Assembly (NCBI GenBank): GCA_944383265.1
Contig: CALWOX010000006.1
Span: 1-64,000, forward strand
Length of the DNA: 64,000 nt
From: an uncultured Lachnospiraceae bacterium
Lineage (GTDB): Bacteria > Bacillota > Clostridia > Lachnospirales > Lachnospiraceae
Direction of reading: 5' to 3'
Shown: positions 16,914 through 27,000 of the stretch, in pieces
Numbering within the stretch: position 1 is the stretch's first letter
Layout: every line of letters begins with the position of its first letter
Translations under genes and position numbers: made by a program
The notes under the pieces: generated by a model
Databases searched by the model: none
Seen by the model: the letters and a program-made list of their open reading frames with translations, nothing else
Told to the model about the DNA's origin: nothing

Positions 16914-18266
16914 ATGAAATTAAGAAAAATCACATGTGCGGCTATGGCGGCTGTCATGGCGGCGGCGACACTTGCAGGATGCTCAGGAGGAAACACGACT
17001 GATACAACTACAACAGCGGCGGGAAGCACAGCGGGAACCGAAGCGGAGGGAACTGCTGCTGAAAGCGGCTCCGGAGAGAAGGTCACCATAGAATACTGGC
17101 ATACAAACTCCGAGACCAGAGGAGGCGCTGCTGTTCAGTCTATAGTTGACGCCTTCAATGCGGCAAATCCCGATATAGAGGTTATTACAAGATATAATGA
17201 CGGCTATGACGGACTTATGCAGAACCTTCAGGCTGATGTGGCGGCGGGAAAGACGCCTGACATAGTTCAGGTTTCATACTCAAATATAGAGTATTTCCCC
17301 AACAACTTCGCCTATGTAGCTCCTGACGAGCTCATGAAGGATTACTCAGATACACCTGACTTTGTGACAGATAACTTCGCCGAGAATATCATAAGCCTCG
17401 GAAGCGACAATCAGGGCAATCTTGTAGGATTCCCTTATGCAGTCAGCAACCCCATACTTTATTATAATAAGGATATCTTTGAGGAGGCGGGTCTTACCGA
17501 GGCTCCCGAGACCTGGGAGGAGCTCAGAGAGGCTGCAATGACCATAAAGGAGAAGACCGGAAAGAATGCCTTCCACCTTCAGGAGAATGATACTTGGGCT
17601 CTTCAGGCTCTTCTTGAGTGCAACGGAGGAAAGATGCTCACATGGACAGACGGAGTTCCCACATGTACTCTTGCGGATCCCAAGAACGAAGAGGCATTTC
17701 AGTTCTATGCGGACATGACTCTTGTGGACGGAACATCGATCCATATAAGCACAGATGAGGCTATTCAGGCCTTCAATGCGGGAGAGCTCGGAATGCTCGC
17801 TTCATCCTGCGCAAACCTTTCGGGTATAGAGGATTCTGCTCAGTTTGAGATAGGCACAGCTCCCTTCCCTGTATTTGAGGGAGAAAAGAGAGCGGTTCCC
17901 GCAGGAGGCTGCGTGCTTGCCGTAATGAGTCAGGACGATGCAAAGAAGGAGGCATGCGCAAAGTTCATTCAGTATCTCTATGAGGATGACAACATCGTAG
18001 AGTGGATAGCGGGAACAGGCTATGTGGCTCCCACCATAAGCTCAAACGAGTGTCAAGGAATGAAGGATCTCCTTGCATCAGATCCCCTTATGGAGGCTGC
18101 AGCTTCACAGGTCGGCGACATAGTTCCCTGGGCGGCATATCCCGGAGATTCAGGCCTTCAAGCTCAGCAGTACATCTCTGACGCAAGAGATCAGATCCTC
18201 GGAGGTGAGGATGTGAACACAGCCCTCACTGAGGCTCAGGACAGGATAAATGCTCTGTTTGACTAA
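16914..18266 (+). CDS. ABC transporter sugar-type substrate-binding lipoprotein
   Basis: A 450-residue family 1 extracellular solute-binding protein. The signal peptide ends LAGC with lipidated Cys23; a short Thr/Gly/Ala linker follows; the mature fold opens with IEYWHTNSE and contains the TPDIVQ and YAVSNPILYYNKD segments of carbohydrate-binding proteins of the MalE/UgpB class. It is anchored outside the membrane and delivers substrate to the two permeases encoded next. The ligand cannot be read; a sugar or glycerol-phosphate compound is likely. GAGGAG precedes ATG 16914. Confidence 0.88.
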   Translation: MKLRKITCAAMAAVMAAATLAGCSGGNTTDTTTTAAGSTAGTEAEGTAAESGSGEKVTIEYWHTNSETRGGAAVQSIVDAFNAANPDIEVITRYNDGYDGLMQNLQADVAAGKTPDIVQVSYSNIEYFPNNFAYVAPDELMKDYSDTPDFVTDNFAENIISLGSDNQGNLVGFPYAVSNPILYYNKDIFEEAGLTEAPETWEELREAAMTIKEKTGKNAFHLQENDTWALQALLECNGGKMLTWTDGVPTCTLADPKNEEAFQFYADMTLVDGTSIHISTDEAIQAFNAGELGMLASSCANLSGIEDSAQFEIGTAPFPVFEGEKRAVPAGGCVLAVMSQDDAKKEACAKFIQYLYEDDNIVEWIAGTGYVAPTISSNECQGMKDLLASDPLMEAAASQVGDIVPWAAYPGDSGLQAQQYISDARDQILGGEDVNTALTEAQDRINALFD

Positions 18267-18282
18267 AAAAGAGGAAAATCTG

Positions 18283-19197
18283 ATGACAAAAAATAATTCA
18301 TCGGCCAAACGTCTTATCCCGCAAAAAGGCGGGATAAGGCCTTGGCTCTTCATATTGCCGGCGGCTGTGGTATTTGCCGTATTCATGTTTTACCCGCTTA
18401 TATACACCATATATCTGAGCTTTTTTGACTGGAACATGATAAAGCCCGTAAAGGAATTCGTGGGCCTTCAGAATTATCTCGATATATTCACAGATCCCAA
18501 CATAGGAAAGATATTCGGAAATACACTGATATATATTGTGCTGCTTTTGATATTCGATTTTATAGCTCCTTATATCTTTTCCTTCATACTTTCCTTTGTA
18601 ATTAAAATGGGGAAGAATTTTTACAGGAGTGTTATATTCCTTCCGAGCGTTGTATCTCTTGTTGTGGGGACTATGCTTTTTGTGTGGATACTTAATCCAA
18701 TATCAGGACCTGCCGCAAAGCTCATGGGACTTTTCGGACTGACGGCCCCTGTGTGGAGCACGACTCAGGGACTTGTCATAGTGGTCATAAGCATAATGAC
18801 GTCCTGGAAGATATTCGGCTACAATTTCATAGTTGCACTTTCGGGAATGGGCGGAGTGCCTCTTGAGGTCATAGAGGCCGCAAGGATGGACGACATACCT
18901 CTTCACAGGATATTTTTAAACATTGTTGTTCCCATGAGCAGCTCCACAGGCATCTATGTCCTTATCCTTTCAATAGTTCAGGGAATGCAGCAGGTATTTA
19001 CTCCCATAAACATGGTCACTCAGGGAGGGCCTGACTACGGAAGCACGAACCTTATATACAATGTTTATAATGAGGCCTTCGGCTTTTACAAGACAGGAAC
19101 CGCATCCGCATATGCCATCCTGATGCTTGTTCTCTTCGGACTGCTCCTGTTCCTTGAGTTCAAATATGTGGAAAAAGGAGTGTACTATGAAAATTAA
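18283..19197 (+). CDS. ABC transporter permease, MalF/UgpA type
   Basis: A 304-residue inner-membrane protein with six predicted helices and a cytoplasmic EAA loop reading EVIEAARMDDIPLHRIFLN (about residues 198-216), which contacts the ATPase. The N-terminus LFILPAAVVFAVFMFYPLIY is the usual first helix of MalF/UgpA-type subunits. ATG 18283 is chosen over an ATG inside the previous gene because AGAGGA lies before it. The gap to the binding-protein gene is 16 bases, and the next permease gene overlaps by 11 bases. Confidence 0.9.
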   Translation: MTKNNSSAKRLIPQKGGIRPWLFILPAAVVFAVFMFYPLIYTIYLSFFDWNMIKPVKEFVGLQNYLDIFTDPNIGKIFGNTLIYIVLLLIFDFIAPYIFSFILSFVIKMGKNFYRSVIFLPSVVSLVVGTMLFVWILNPISGPAAKLMGLFGLTAPVWSTTQGLVIVVISIMTSWKIFGYNFIVALSGMGGVPLEVIEAARMDDIPLHRIFLNIVVPMSSSTGIYVLILSIVQGMQQVFTPINMVTQGGPDYGSTNLIYNVYNEAFGFYKTGTASAYAILMLVLFGLLLFLEFKYVEKGVYYEN

Positions 19198-20017
19198 AAG
19201 CATTTTTAAGGACGGTCAGGCTGTATGGCATCTCTTGATGCTTGTGCTTGTGCTGATCTCCGTGTGCCCCATACTCTTTGCTGTAACAGGCTCGGTAAAG
19301 ACTCTTGAGGATCTCTACAACGGGGGCTTTTTCCCTAAGGAGATAGTATTAGACAACTTTAAAAGGATAGCGGCGGCTGTCCCCATAGTTCGCATAACCT
19401 TCAACACCTTTATAATAGCGGTCTGCGTTACAGCCTTTAAGGTCGTTACAAGCACCCTTGCCGCCTACTCCTTTGTATACTTTGATTTCAAGGGAAAGCA
19501 GATAATATACTTTATCCTTATAAGCACCATATTTATCCCCTTTACCGTTACCATGATACCCAATTATCTCACCATCTCAAAGCTCGGGCTTGTGGATAAG
19601 ATTTGGGGAGTAATGCTCCCTCAGCTTGCGGATGCGTCGGGGATCTTCCTTATAAGGCAGGCCATGAGGGCCGTTCCCAAGCCCCTTACGGAGATAGCTC
19701 ATCTTGACGGAATATCGGAGCTCAGGATACTTAAGGACATCATCATTCCCGTGACAAGGCCCGCTATCATCTCAACAGGAATAATTTTCTTTATAAATTC
19801 ATGGAACGAGTACGTGTGGCCCACACTCATACTGCGCTCAAATGAGAACTTCACTCTTTCTCTTGCGATGCAGGTATTTACAGACTCCGAGGGCGGCGTG
19901 GAGTACACTATGACCATGGCTATGGCCGTGATCACAATGATACTTCCTATAGCTCTTTACCTCATATTCCAGAGATATATAATGAGCACCTTTGCTTCAT
20001 CGGGAATAAAGGGATAA
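19187..20017 (+). CDS. ABC transporter permease, MalG/UgpE type
   Basis: The partner permease, 276 residues, six predicted helices, with the EAA loop reading LTEIAHLDGISELRILKDI around residue 180 and the family's closing FQRYIMSTFASSGIKG. The start is ATG 19187 with AAGGAG at 6-base spacing; an upstream in-frame ATG would add 20 residues lying within the previous gene. Overlap with the preceding permease gene indicates translational coupling. The two permeases should form the heterodimeric channel. Confidence 0.9.
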   Translation: MKIKSIFKDGQAVWHLLMLVLVLISVCPILFAVTGSVKTLEDLYNGGFFPKEIVLDNFKRIAAAVPIVRITFNTFIIAVCVTAFKVVTSTLAAYSFVYFDFKGKQIIYFILISTIFIPFTVTMIPNYLTISKLGLVDKIWGVMLPQLADASGIFLIRQAMRAVPKPLTEIAHLDGISELRILKDIIIPVTRPAIISTGIIFFINSWNEYVWPTLILRSNENFTLSLAMQVFTDSEGGVEYTMTMAMAVITMILPIALYLIFQRYIMSTFASSGIKG

Positions 20018-20057
20018 AAAAAATACAGCGGTATTAAATATCGGAAAGGTAATGATA

Positions 20058-21221
20058 ATGGCCGGAAAAGATATAATTTTTGAAAATGTAAAGAAGTCCT
20101 ATGACGATAAGACAACTATTATAGAAAACCTCAACCTTACAATAAAGGAGGGGGAGAGGCTCGTGCTTCTCGGACCCTCGGGATGCGGAAAGTCAACGAC
20201 CCTCAGAATGATAGCGGGACTTGAGGACATAACAGACGGAAAGCTCATTATGGACGGAAAGGTGGTAAACGACGTGCCCTCAGGAAAGAGAGGCGTGTCT
20301 ATGGTATTCCAGAATTATGCCCTTTATCCTCATATGACAGTTGAAAAAAATATAACCTACGCTCTCTCCGTGCATAAGGTGGACAAAAAGGACATAAAGG
20401 AAAGGCTTGAGCAGGTGTTAAAAATATTGGGGCTTGAGGAATACGCAGGCAGGAAGCCGAAGGAGCTCTCAGGCGGACAGAGGCAGAGAGTCGCTCTTGC
20501 AAGGGCCCTCGTGAAGCGCTCCGATTATCTGCTTTTGGACGAGCCACTTTCAAACCTTGATGCAAAGCTCAGGCTTCAGGCAAGAAAGGAGCTTGTAAAG
20601 ATACATGAGCTCTATGGGCAGACCTTCATATATGTTACCCACGATCAGGTGGAGGCCATGACTGTGGCAAACAGGATAGCTCTCATGAAGGATGGAGTGC
20701 TGCAAATGCTTGACACACCCTACAGAGTTTATCACAGGCCCGCAAATGTGTTTACAGCGACCTTTATCGGCTCTCCGTCAATGAACATAATGGAAGCGGA
20801 ATGGGCAGGAGGCGAGAGGTTATTGGTGGGGAACCAGTGCATAAAGCTTCCTCAAATGTGGAAGGAAATAGTGGAAAAACACGGAAAAACAAAGCTTTAT
20901 CTGGGAATAAGGCCGGAAAATCTTAAGCTCTGCCCCGGATATAATGCTGACGGACTAAACGCCGAGGTAGAGTATGTGGAGGATTACGGAAACAGATACG
21001 GAATATACATAAAGCTCGGAGAGCTTGAACTTATATCCATGGCCGACAGCGTATTTGCGGGACGCGGAGAGAAGGTACACTTTGTTCCGGATTACAGCCA
21101 TATCCACCTCTTTGACAGGGAGAGTACTGACTCTCTCGGCTACCCCGCAGAGCTTGAGGAGGGCAAGGAGGAGAGCAACAGCTTCATGCAGGCCATACTT
21201 AATGAAGGCGTAAAGGCCTAA
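20058..21221 (+). CDS. ABC transporter ATPase, MsmK/UgpC/MalK type
   Basis: A 387-residue ATPase. Walker A GPSGCGKST, Q-loop VFQNYALYP, signature LSGGQRQR, Walker B LLLDEPLSNLD and H-loop THDQ are all present in the first 210 residues; a TOBE/regulatory domain follows with GIRPEN. It powers the adjacent binding-protein/permease set. ATG 20058 is spaced 8 bases from GAAAGG and preferred over ATG 20052. A dedicated ATPase in the operon is notable because many Firmicutes share one MsmK among several importers. The 3' end overlaps the convergent MATE gene by 4 bases. Confidence 0.92.
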   Translation: MAGKDIIFENVKKSYDDKTTIIENLNLTIKEGERLVLLGPSGCGKSTTLRMIAGLEDITDGKLIMDGKVVNDVPSGKRGVSMVFQNYALYPHMTVEKNITYALSVHKVDKKDIKERLEQVLKILGLEEYAGRKPKELSGGQRQRVALARALVKRSDYLLLDEPLSNLDAKLRLQARKELVKIHELYGQTFIYVTHDQVEAMTVANRIALMKDGVLQMLDTPYRVYHRPANVFTATFIGSPSMNIMEAEWAGGERLLVGNQCIKLPQMWKEIVEKHGKTKLYLGIRPENLKLCPGYNADGLNAEVEYVEDYGNRYGIYIKLGELELISMADSVFAGRGEKVHFVPDYSHIHLFDRESTDSLGYPAELEEGKEESNSFMQAILNEGVKA

Positions 21222-22564
21222 GCCACAGTATCGGGAAGCTGAACCTTATTCAGATTTCGTTTAAGTATTATCAATGCGAGAACGGCAGAAAGGAATGCCG
21301 TGGCTGCAAAGATCATCCATATCCCCGTAAGCCCCAAGGGAGACAGGACCACTATTAAAATTACGGGAAAAACTATTGCCGTTGATACGGATATAACGGT
21401 TGCGGGCTTGGGATTTCCTATGGCAAGCATGAAGCTCTGAGTGGCGAAGGATATCCACCTGGTCACATATGTAAAGGCAAAAAGCCTCAATGCGAAAACC
21501 GACATTTTGATGATATCGGGGCCGGGATCGGGCACAAACAGCCTTGTCAAAAGCTCAGGAAGACTGAATATAAGTATCACCGCCAAAAAGGATATAACAG
21601 CACTCGAGGTAAAGCAGCATTTCTCTATTGCTCTGACCCTCGAGTATTTTCCTGCGCCGAAGTTGTAGCCCACAGCAGGCTGGAGAGCGTCGCACATTCC
21701 GTAGAGAAGAGGCTGTATCAGGCCTTCGGCAAACATCAGTATGCCGTATACGGATACAGCGGTCTCTCCGCCCATCCTTACAAGTATGAAATTCAATATT
21801 ATTGACGTAAGTCTTCCTGCAATATTATTCAGAAAGTTGGGACTGCCGCAGGCAATTATCCTTCTTATCATTTTAAGGCTGAATATGGGCCTTCTGAAAT
21901 GCAGGAGGGCTTTTCCTCTGAAAAAGGGGATAAATGCTATGACAGAGCAGGTAGCCATGCCAAGGCAGGTCCCTAGGGCGGCGCCCCAAATACCCCAGCC
22001 AAAGATCCCGAGAAATATAAATTCCAGGACAGTGGAGAGCAGGGACATAAAAATATTTATAAAAAGACTTCCCCGTATGTATCCGCATATCCTCAGATAA
22101 TTGTCCACAGCAAAAAGAATGGTGGTAAGCGGGGAGCACAGAGCGTAAACTCTGAGATACTGTACGGCATGCCTCGCAAAATCACCGTCAGCCCCCATAA
22201 GTCTTATAAGGAGCGGGGCGGAAAAATAAAGAACTCCGCCTATAATAATGCCCGCTAAAAGTATCATAATGCAGGCACATGTAAAAATATTATCAGCCTT
22301 GATCCTCTTTCCCTTCCCCAAATATATGGATATGGGCACAGAGGAGCCGACGCCTATAAGGTCGGCAAGAGAAAAATTTATGATGACAAAGGGCAGAGCG
22401 AGATTGAGAGCCGCAAAGGCTGTAGAGCCCAAGTAATGCCCCACGAATATTCCCTCTATGGTATAGTAAAGAGCCGAGGCAAACATGCTTATGGCTCCCG
22501 GTATCGATGCAATAAAAAAGAGCTTCAGGGGTGAAGTCTTTGAAAACAATTCTGTTGAGTTCAT
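21218..22564 (-). CDS. MATE family efflux transporter
   Basis: A 448-residue membrane protein with twelve predicted helices in two MatE halves; the opening SPLKLFFIASIPGAISMF and FVGHYLG segments are typical. The family exports cationic drugs or metabolites using sodium or proton gradients; the substrate is unknown. GGAGGAAGG precedes the start. It is the second gene of an operon with the VOC protein, 26 bases behind it. Confidence 0.88.
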   Translation of the reverse strand: MNSTELFSKTSPLKLFFIASIPGAISMFASALYYTIEGIFVGHYLGSTAFAALNLALPFVIINFSLADLIGVGSSVPISIYLGKGKRIKADNIFTCACIMILLAGIIIGGVLYFSAPLLIRLMGADGDFARHAVQYLRVYALCSPLTTILFAVDNYLRICGYIRGSLFINIFMSLLSTVLEFIFLGIFGWGIWGAALGTCLGMATCSVIAFIPFFRGKALLHFRRPIFSLKMIRRIIACGSPNFLNNIAGRLTSIILNFILVRMGGETAVSVYGILMFAEGLIQPLLYGMCDALQPAVGYNFGAGKYSRVRAIEKCCFTSSAVISFLAVILIFSLPELLTRLFVPDPGPDIIKMSVFALRLFAFTYVTRWISFATQSFMLAIGNPKPATVISVSTAIVFPVILIVVLSPLGLTGIWMIFAATAFLSAVLALIILKRNLNKVQLPDTVA

Positions 22565-22590
22565 TAAAATCCTTCCTCCGAATCAGGTTT

Positions 22591-22974
22591 TTAAACTGTT
22601 ATTTCTATCTGATTTCCCTCAAAGCCGAGGACACAGCTCTCATAGTACCCGTCTCCCGTAGTCCTGGGACCGCTTATAACCTCGTAACCGTCATCTCTTA
22701 ACTTTTCTGTAAGGCTGTCGACATTTTCACGGCTCCCTACACTTACGGCAAGATGAATAAAGCCTGTGCGAAAAGGGCTTTTCTCACTATCGTCCATCCC
22801 GGGCTTTTGCATTATCTCAAGCCTTGCCCCATCCTCAAAGCTCAGAAAATATGAGCGAAAGTCTGTATTTTTATTGTGATAGCCGCTGTTTGATGTGGCG
22901 TTAAAATATTTCTCAAAGAAGCGCTTCGCCCCTTCCAAGTCATTTACATACATTGCTATGTGTTCTATTTTCAT
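22591..22974 (-). CDS. VOC (glyoxalase/bleomycin-resistance-like) family protein
   Basis: A 127-residue protein with two beta-alpha-beta-beta-beta units: the first from MKIEHIAMYVNDL, with metal-ligand candidate His4, the second from GFIHLAVSVGS. Probable metal ligands are His4, Glu50 (in LEIMQ), the histidine of IHLAV, and Glu122 (in NQIEITV), the usual H/E/H/E set of glyoxalase I-like enzymes. Exact reaction unknown; lactoylglutathione-type, resistance and epimerase activities all occur in the superfamily. First gene of an operon with the MATE pump, from its own promoter at 23015-23043. Confidence 0.8.
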   Translation of the reverse strand: MKIEHIAMYVNDLEGAKRFFEKYFNATSNSGYHNKNTDFRSYFLSFEDGARLEIMQKPGMDDSEKSPFRTGFIHLAVSVGSRENVDSLTEKLRDDGYEVISGPRTTGDGYYESCVLGFEGNQIEITV

Positions 22975-23014
22975 AACAGTTCCTTATTTATTGTTTATGA
23001 TTTACGACCTTTCT

Positions 23015-23043
23015 ATAATAATATATACGACCGATTCGGACAA
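23015..23043 (-). promoter_or_regulatory. Promoter of the VOC-MATE operon
   Basis: On the minus strand, TTGTCC (23043-23038), a 17-base spacer and TATTAT (23020-23015), 41 bases before the VOC start. Confidence 0.55.
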
Positions 23044-23140
23044 TACGCTGATACCTCCGTCAAGGAAAAAAATATGCTTGTAAAATACTGTAGGGCAAAC
23101 ATATAATTAAGGTAACATAAAGACAGTAAGTGGTGAGAAC

Positions 23141-24070
23141 ATGAAAATATTCCTTGCAAACACATCTAATGATATAGAGGAAATTGTAAAAAACATCAAT
23201 GAATTTGATATAGAAAGTGTGAAAAAGCAGGTGGAGGGACTTTTCCCCGCCTTTTTGAACTTTCTCATAAATCTTGTTGTGGCGGTGCTGATACTTCTCA
23301 TAGGGTGGAAGGTCATATCGGTATTTCGCAAGTGGTGTATAAGGTCTATGGACAGGCTCAAGGTGGACCATACGGTAAGTGTATTCTTGGGTTCATGCAT
23401 AAGCGTTGTACTGTTCGGACTTCTGATATTTGCTGCGGCGGACAGAGTCGGCATAAGCTCCGCCTCGCTCCTTGCCCTTCTGGGCTCCGCAGGTATCGCT
23501 ATATCCCTTGCATTGCAGGACAGCCTCTCAAACTTTGCGGGTGGTGTGATGATACTTATGGTAAAGCCCTTTGTGGCGGGGGATTACATCATATGCCAAA
23601 GCGGCGAGGGCACTGTAAAAAACATCGGACTTATATACACCACCCTCATAACAGTTGACAACAAGCAGGTGGTAATACCAAACGGGATCCTTTCGGGCTC
23701 ACCACTTACGAATGTGACGGCTCAGGACAAGAGGCGGCTTATAATAAGCATTGGAATAGGCTATGACTCCGATCTCAAAAAGGCAAAGGAAATAATGGAG
23801 AGGCTTTTCAGAGAAAAAAACGAGGTGCTTAAGGACGAGGCTATAGACGTATATGTGGATGATCTGGGGGAGAGCTCGATACTCCTTACCGCAAGAGGCT
23901 GGACAAGGACTGAAGATTATTGGAAAGCAAAGTGGGCTCTTACGGAGGAGATAAAGCTTGCTTTTGATAAGGCCAAAATAGAGATACCGTATAATAAGCT
24001 TGATATAAACATAGTAAGCAGTGCTTCCGATAAGGACTCGGATACTATAAAAAAGACAGAAAGAGATTAA
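23141..24070 (+). CDS. mscS: MscS-type mechanosensitive ion channel
   Basis: A 309-residue membrane protein with three hydrophobic helices; the pore-lining third helix contains the Gly/Ala-rich GSAGIAISLALQDSLSNFAGG (about residues 114-134), followed by the beta domain entry KPFVAGDYI and a VVIPNG motif. It opens under membrane tension to release solutes on osmotic downshock. A soluble amphipathic segment of about 40 residues precedes the first helix. The start has only a weak ribosome site. The following helicase gene begins 2 bases after this stop, so the pair is co-transcribed without an obvious functional reason. Confidence 0.9.
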   Translation: MKIFLANTSNDIEEIVKNINEFDIESVKKQVEGLFPAFLNFLINLVVAVLILLIGWKVISVFRKWCIRSMDRLKVDHTVSVFLGSCISVVLFGLLIFAAADRVGISSASLLALLGSAGIAISLALQDSLSNFAGGVMILMVKPFVAGDYIICQSGEGTVKNIGLIYTTLITVDNKQVVIPNGILSGSPLTNVTAQDKRRLIISIGIGYDSDLKKAKEIMERLFREKNEVLKDEAIDVYVDDLGESSILLTARGWTRTEDYWKAKWALTEEIKLAFDKAKIEIPYNKLDINIVSSASDKDSDTIKKTERD

Positions 24071-24072
24071 AA

Positions 24073-27000
24073 ATGTATATTGCGGATCTTCATATTCATT
24101 CAAGCTATTCGAGGGCTACGGCGAAAAATATTACCCCCGAGGTGCTGGAGCTTTGGGGAAGGAAAAAGGGAATAGAGCTTATAGGCACAGGAGATTTTAC
24201 TCATCCCGAATGGAGGAGGGAGCTGGGTGAAAAGCTGAATCCTTTGGGAAATGGTCTCTACGGGCTTAAGAACGAGTATGTGCAGGAAAAAGGAAAATAC
24301 AAAACCTGCGGGGATAAAGCCGAGGGTTCACGCTTTGTAATAACGGGAGAGATAAGCTCAATATATAAACAGGACGGAAAGGTAAGAAAAGTACACAGCC
24401 TTATAATCCTTCCGAGCCTTGAGGACGCTCAGAAGATATCCGCAAGGCTTGAAAATATAGGAAATATCCACTCGGACGGAAGGCCTATCCTGGGTTTATC
24501 CTGCAGAGACCTTGCAGAGATAGTCTTTGACACCTGTCCCAAGGCCATCTATGTCCCGGCACATATCTGGACTCCGCACTTTTCCATGTTCGGAGCCTTT
24601 TCAGGCTTTGATACAGTGGAGGAATGTTTTAAGGATATGTCAGGCGAGATACATGCGGTGGAGACCGGACTCTCATCGGATCCTGTTATGAACAGGCGGG
24701 TGTCGATGCTTGACAATTATCAGCTTATATCGAACTCGGACGCCCATTCTCCCTCAAAGCTCGGAAGAGAGGCCACGATTTTTTCAGGAGAGCTGTCCTA
24801 TGACGGGCTTTACGCAGGAATACAGAAGGGAGAGGGACTTTTCGGAACCATAGAATTTTACCCGGAGGAGGGAAAGTATCATCTTGACGGCCACAGGAAA
24901 TGTCATTTAAGCCTTAGTCCTTCAGAGACCGAAAGCTATAATGGTATATGCCCTGTCTGCGGGAAGAAGATAACCATAGGAGTGCTTCACAGAGTCGAGG
25001 AGCTTGCGGATAGAGGAGATGACTACAGACATCCCCAAGCAAAGCCTTTTGAATCTCTGATGCCACTTAATGAGGTAATAGGCGCGTCATGGGGAAAATC
25101 TCCCGAGAGCGCAAAGGTCAAAGAATGCTGTGAGGAAATGCTTTCATCTCTGGGCCCTGAATTTTTTATTTTAAGGGAAGCCCCCATATCAGACATAAAA
25201 ACGGCTGCGGGAGGCTCTGTAGCCGAAGGGATAAAAAGGCTAAGAGAAGGCAAGGTCATCCTTAAGGCGGGCTTTGACGGAGAATACGGCAAGGTAAGCC
25301 TTTTTACCGATGACGAGCTTAAAAACTCCGAGGGACAGCTGAGCTTTTTCGGAATGACTCAAAGGGAAACCGAAGAAAGCAAGGAAAGTATTAAAGAGAG
25401 CGAAAAGACCAAAAGTATCGAAAAAATCAAAAAGACCGAAGCTGCCAAAAATACCGGAGATGTAGCTTCAGTGCTTAATGAAAGACAGCTTCTCGCCGTA
25501 AAAAGCAGGTCAGAGGTCACAGCCGTAAGTGCGGGTCCCGGAACAGGAAAGACCAAGACCCTCGTTGAGGCTATAATCGAAAGGGTGGAGGAAAGAGGGG
25601 TAAAACCGTCGGAGATAACAGCCTTTACCTTTACCAAAAAGGCGGCGGGAGAGCTTAAAGAAAGGCTTAACAGGAGACTGAAGTCAAGATCCCGCTACAT
25701 AAAAACGGGAACTATACACAGCATTTGCCTCGACCTTTTAAAAAGAGCCTGTAAGGACTGCGAGATCGCCGATGAGTTTGTCGCAAAAGGGTATGCTCTT
25801 GAAGCTGTAGAAGCCTTCGGACTTTCCTTGAGCGTAAGAGATTTCCTGAAAGAAATCTCGCTCATAAAAAATACAGGTGAGGAGTATTTGGAGACCACCG
25901 ACATATCGAATATGAAGGAGGCGTACCATTACTATAACCGGCGGCTTAAAGAAAATGGCCTCATGGATTTTGACGATATACTCATAAGCTGTACAGAGCT
26001 TCTTCATACAAAGGAAGGCAGAAAGCTTAAGGGCAAGGCCTTTTCATATATTTTTACAGATGAGTTTCAGGATATCGGAAGGCTTGAATACGAGGTGATA
26101 AAGGCGCTTTTTGAGGGAGGGAAGGAGCTGTTTGTAATAGGAGACAGCGACCAGTCTATATACGGCTTCAGAGGAGCGGATGCGAACATCTTTTTAAGGC
26201 TTAAGGAGGACTTTCCGAATCTCAACCTGATAAGGCTCAATATAAACTACAGGTCGGAGCCTGATATTGTTGAGGCATCCCGCGTTCTGATATCCGATAA
26301 CCCGGGAGGGCAAAGGGAGCTTTTAAGTGCTAAAGAAGCGATAGGAAGTGCGGCCGAGGAGGCTGAAGGTGATAAAGAACAAGGCTCAAAAGAGCGAAAT
26401 TCCGAAGAACGAAATTCTGAAGATGGGAATGCCATAGAAATCGCGAGAGCGGAGTCAGGACTTTCGGAGGCTATATTTATTGCAAGAAAGATAAACGAGC
26501 TTGTGGGCGGAATAGATATGCTTGACAGGGATCTAAGAGGCAATGACCCTGAAAAGACGAGGAGCTTTTCCGATATAGCCGTGCTCTACAGGAGCAATTA
26601 TCAGGCGGGACTTATAGAGAAAGCCTTAAGGAAGGAGGGAATACCGTATATCGTTTCGGGAAGAGAGGATTTTCTTCTTGAGGAAAGTGTGAGAGCCTGT
26701 GTGCAGTTCTTTAAATATGTATTTTTGGGTGATGAAGGGGCAGGCGGGCTTTATCTTAATATAATGTCCGGGCTTAAAAAGAATGCATTGTCCGAAGTGA
26801 TACTTGAGGGGGAGCGGGATAAATATATTGAATCGGTTAAAAGCGCTGGTAAAGCCGTACCCTATGACATAATTTCAGCATGGGCGGAGGCCTCGGGTCT
26901 TTCAAAGGATGAAGGCATCGAAAAGCTCATGAATTGTGCTCTTTTTTATACGGATATGGAGGAATTCTTGACCGATCTTTCCATGGGGGAAGAGAGTGAC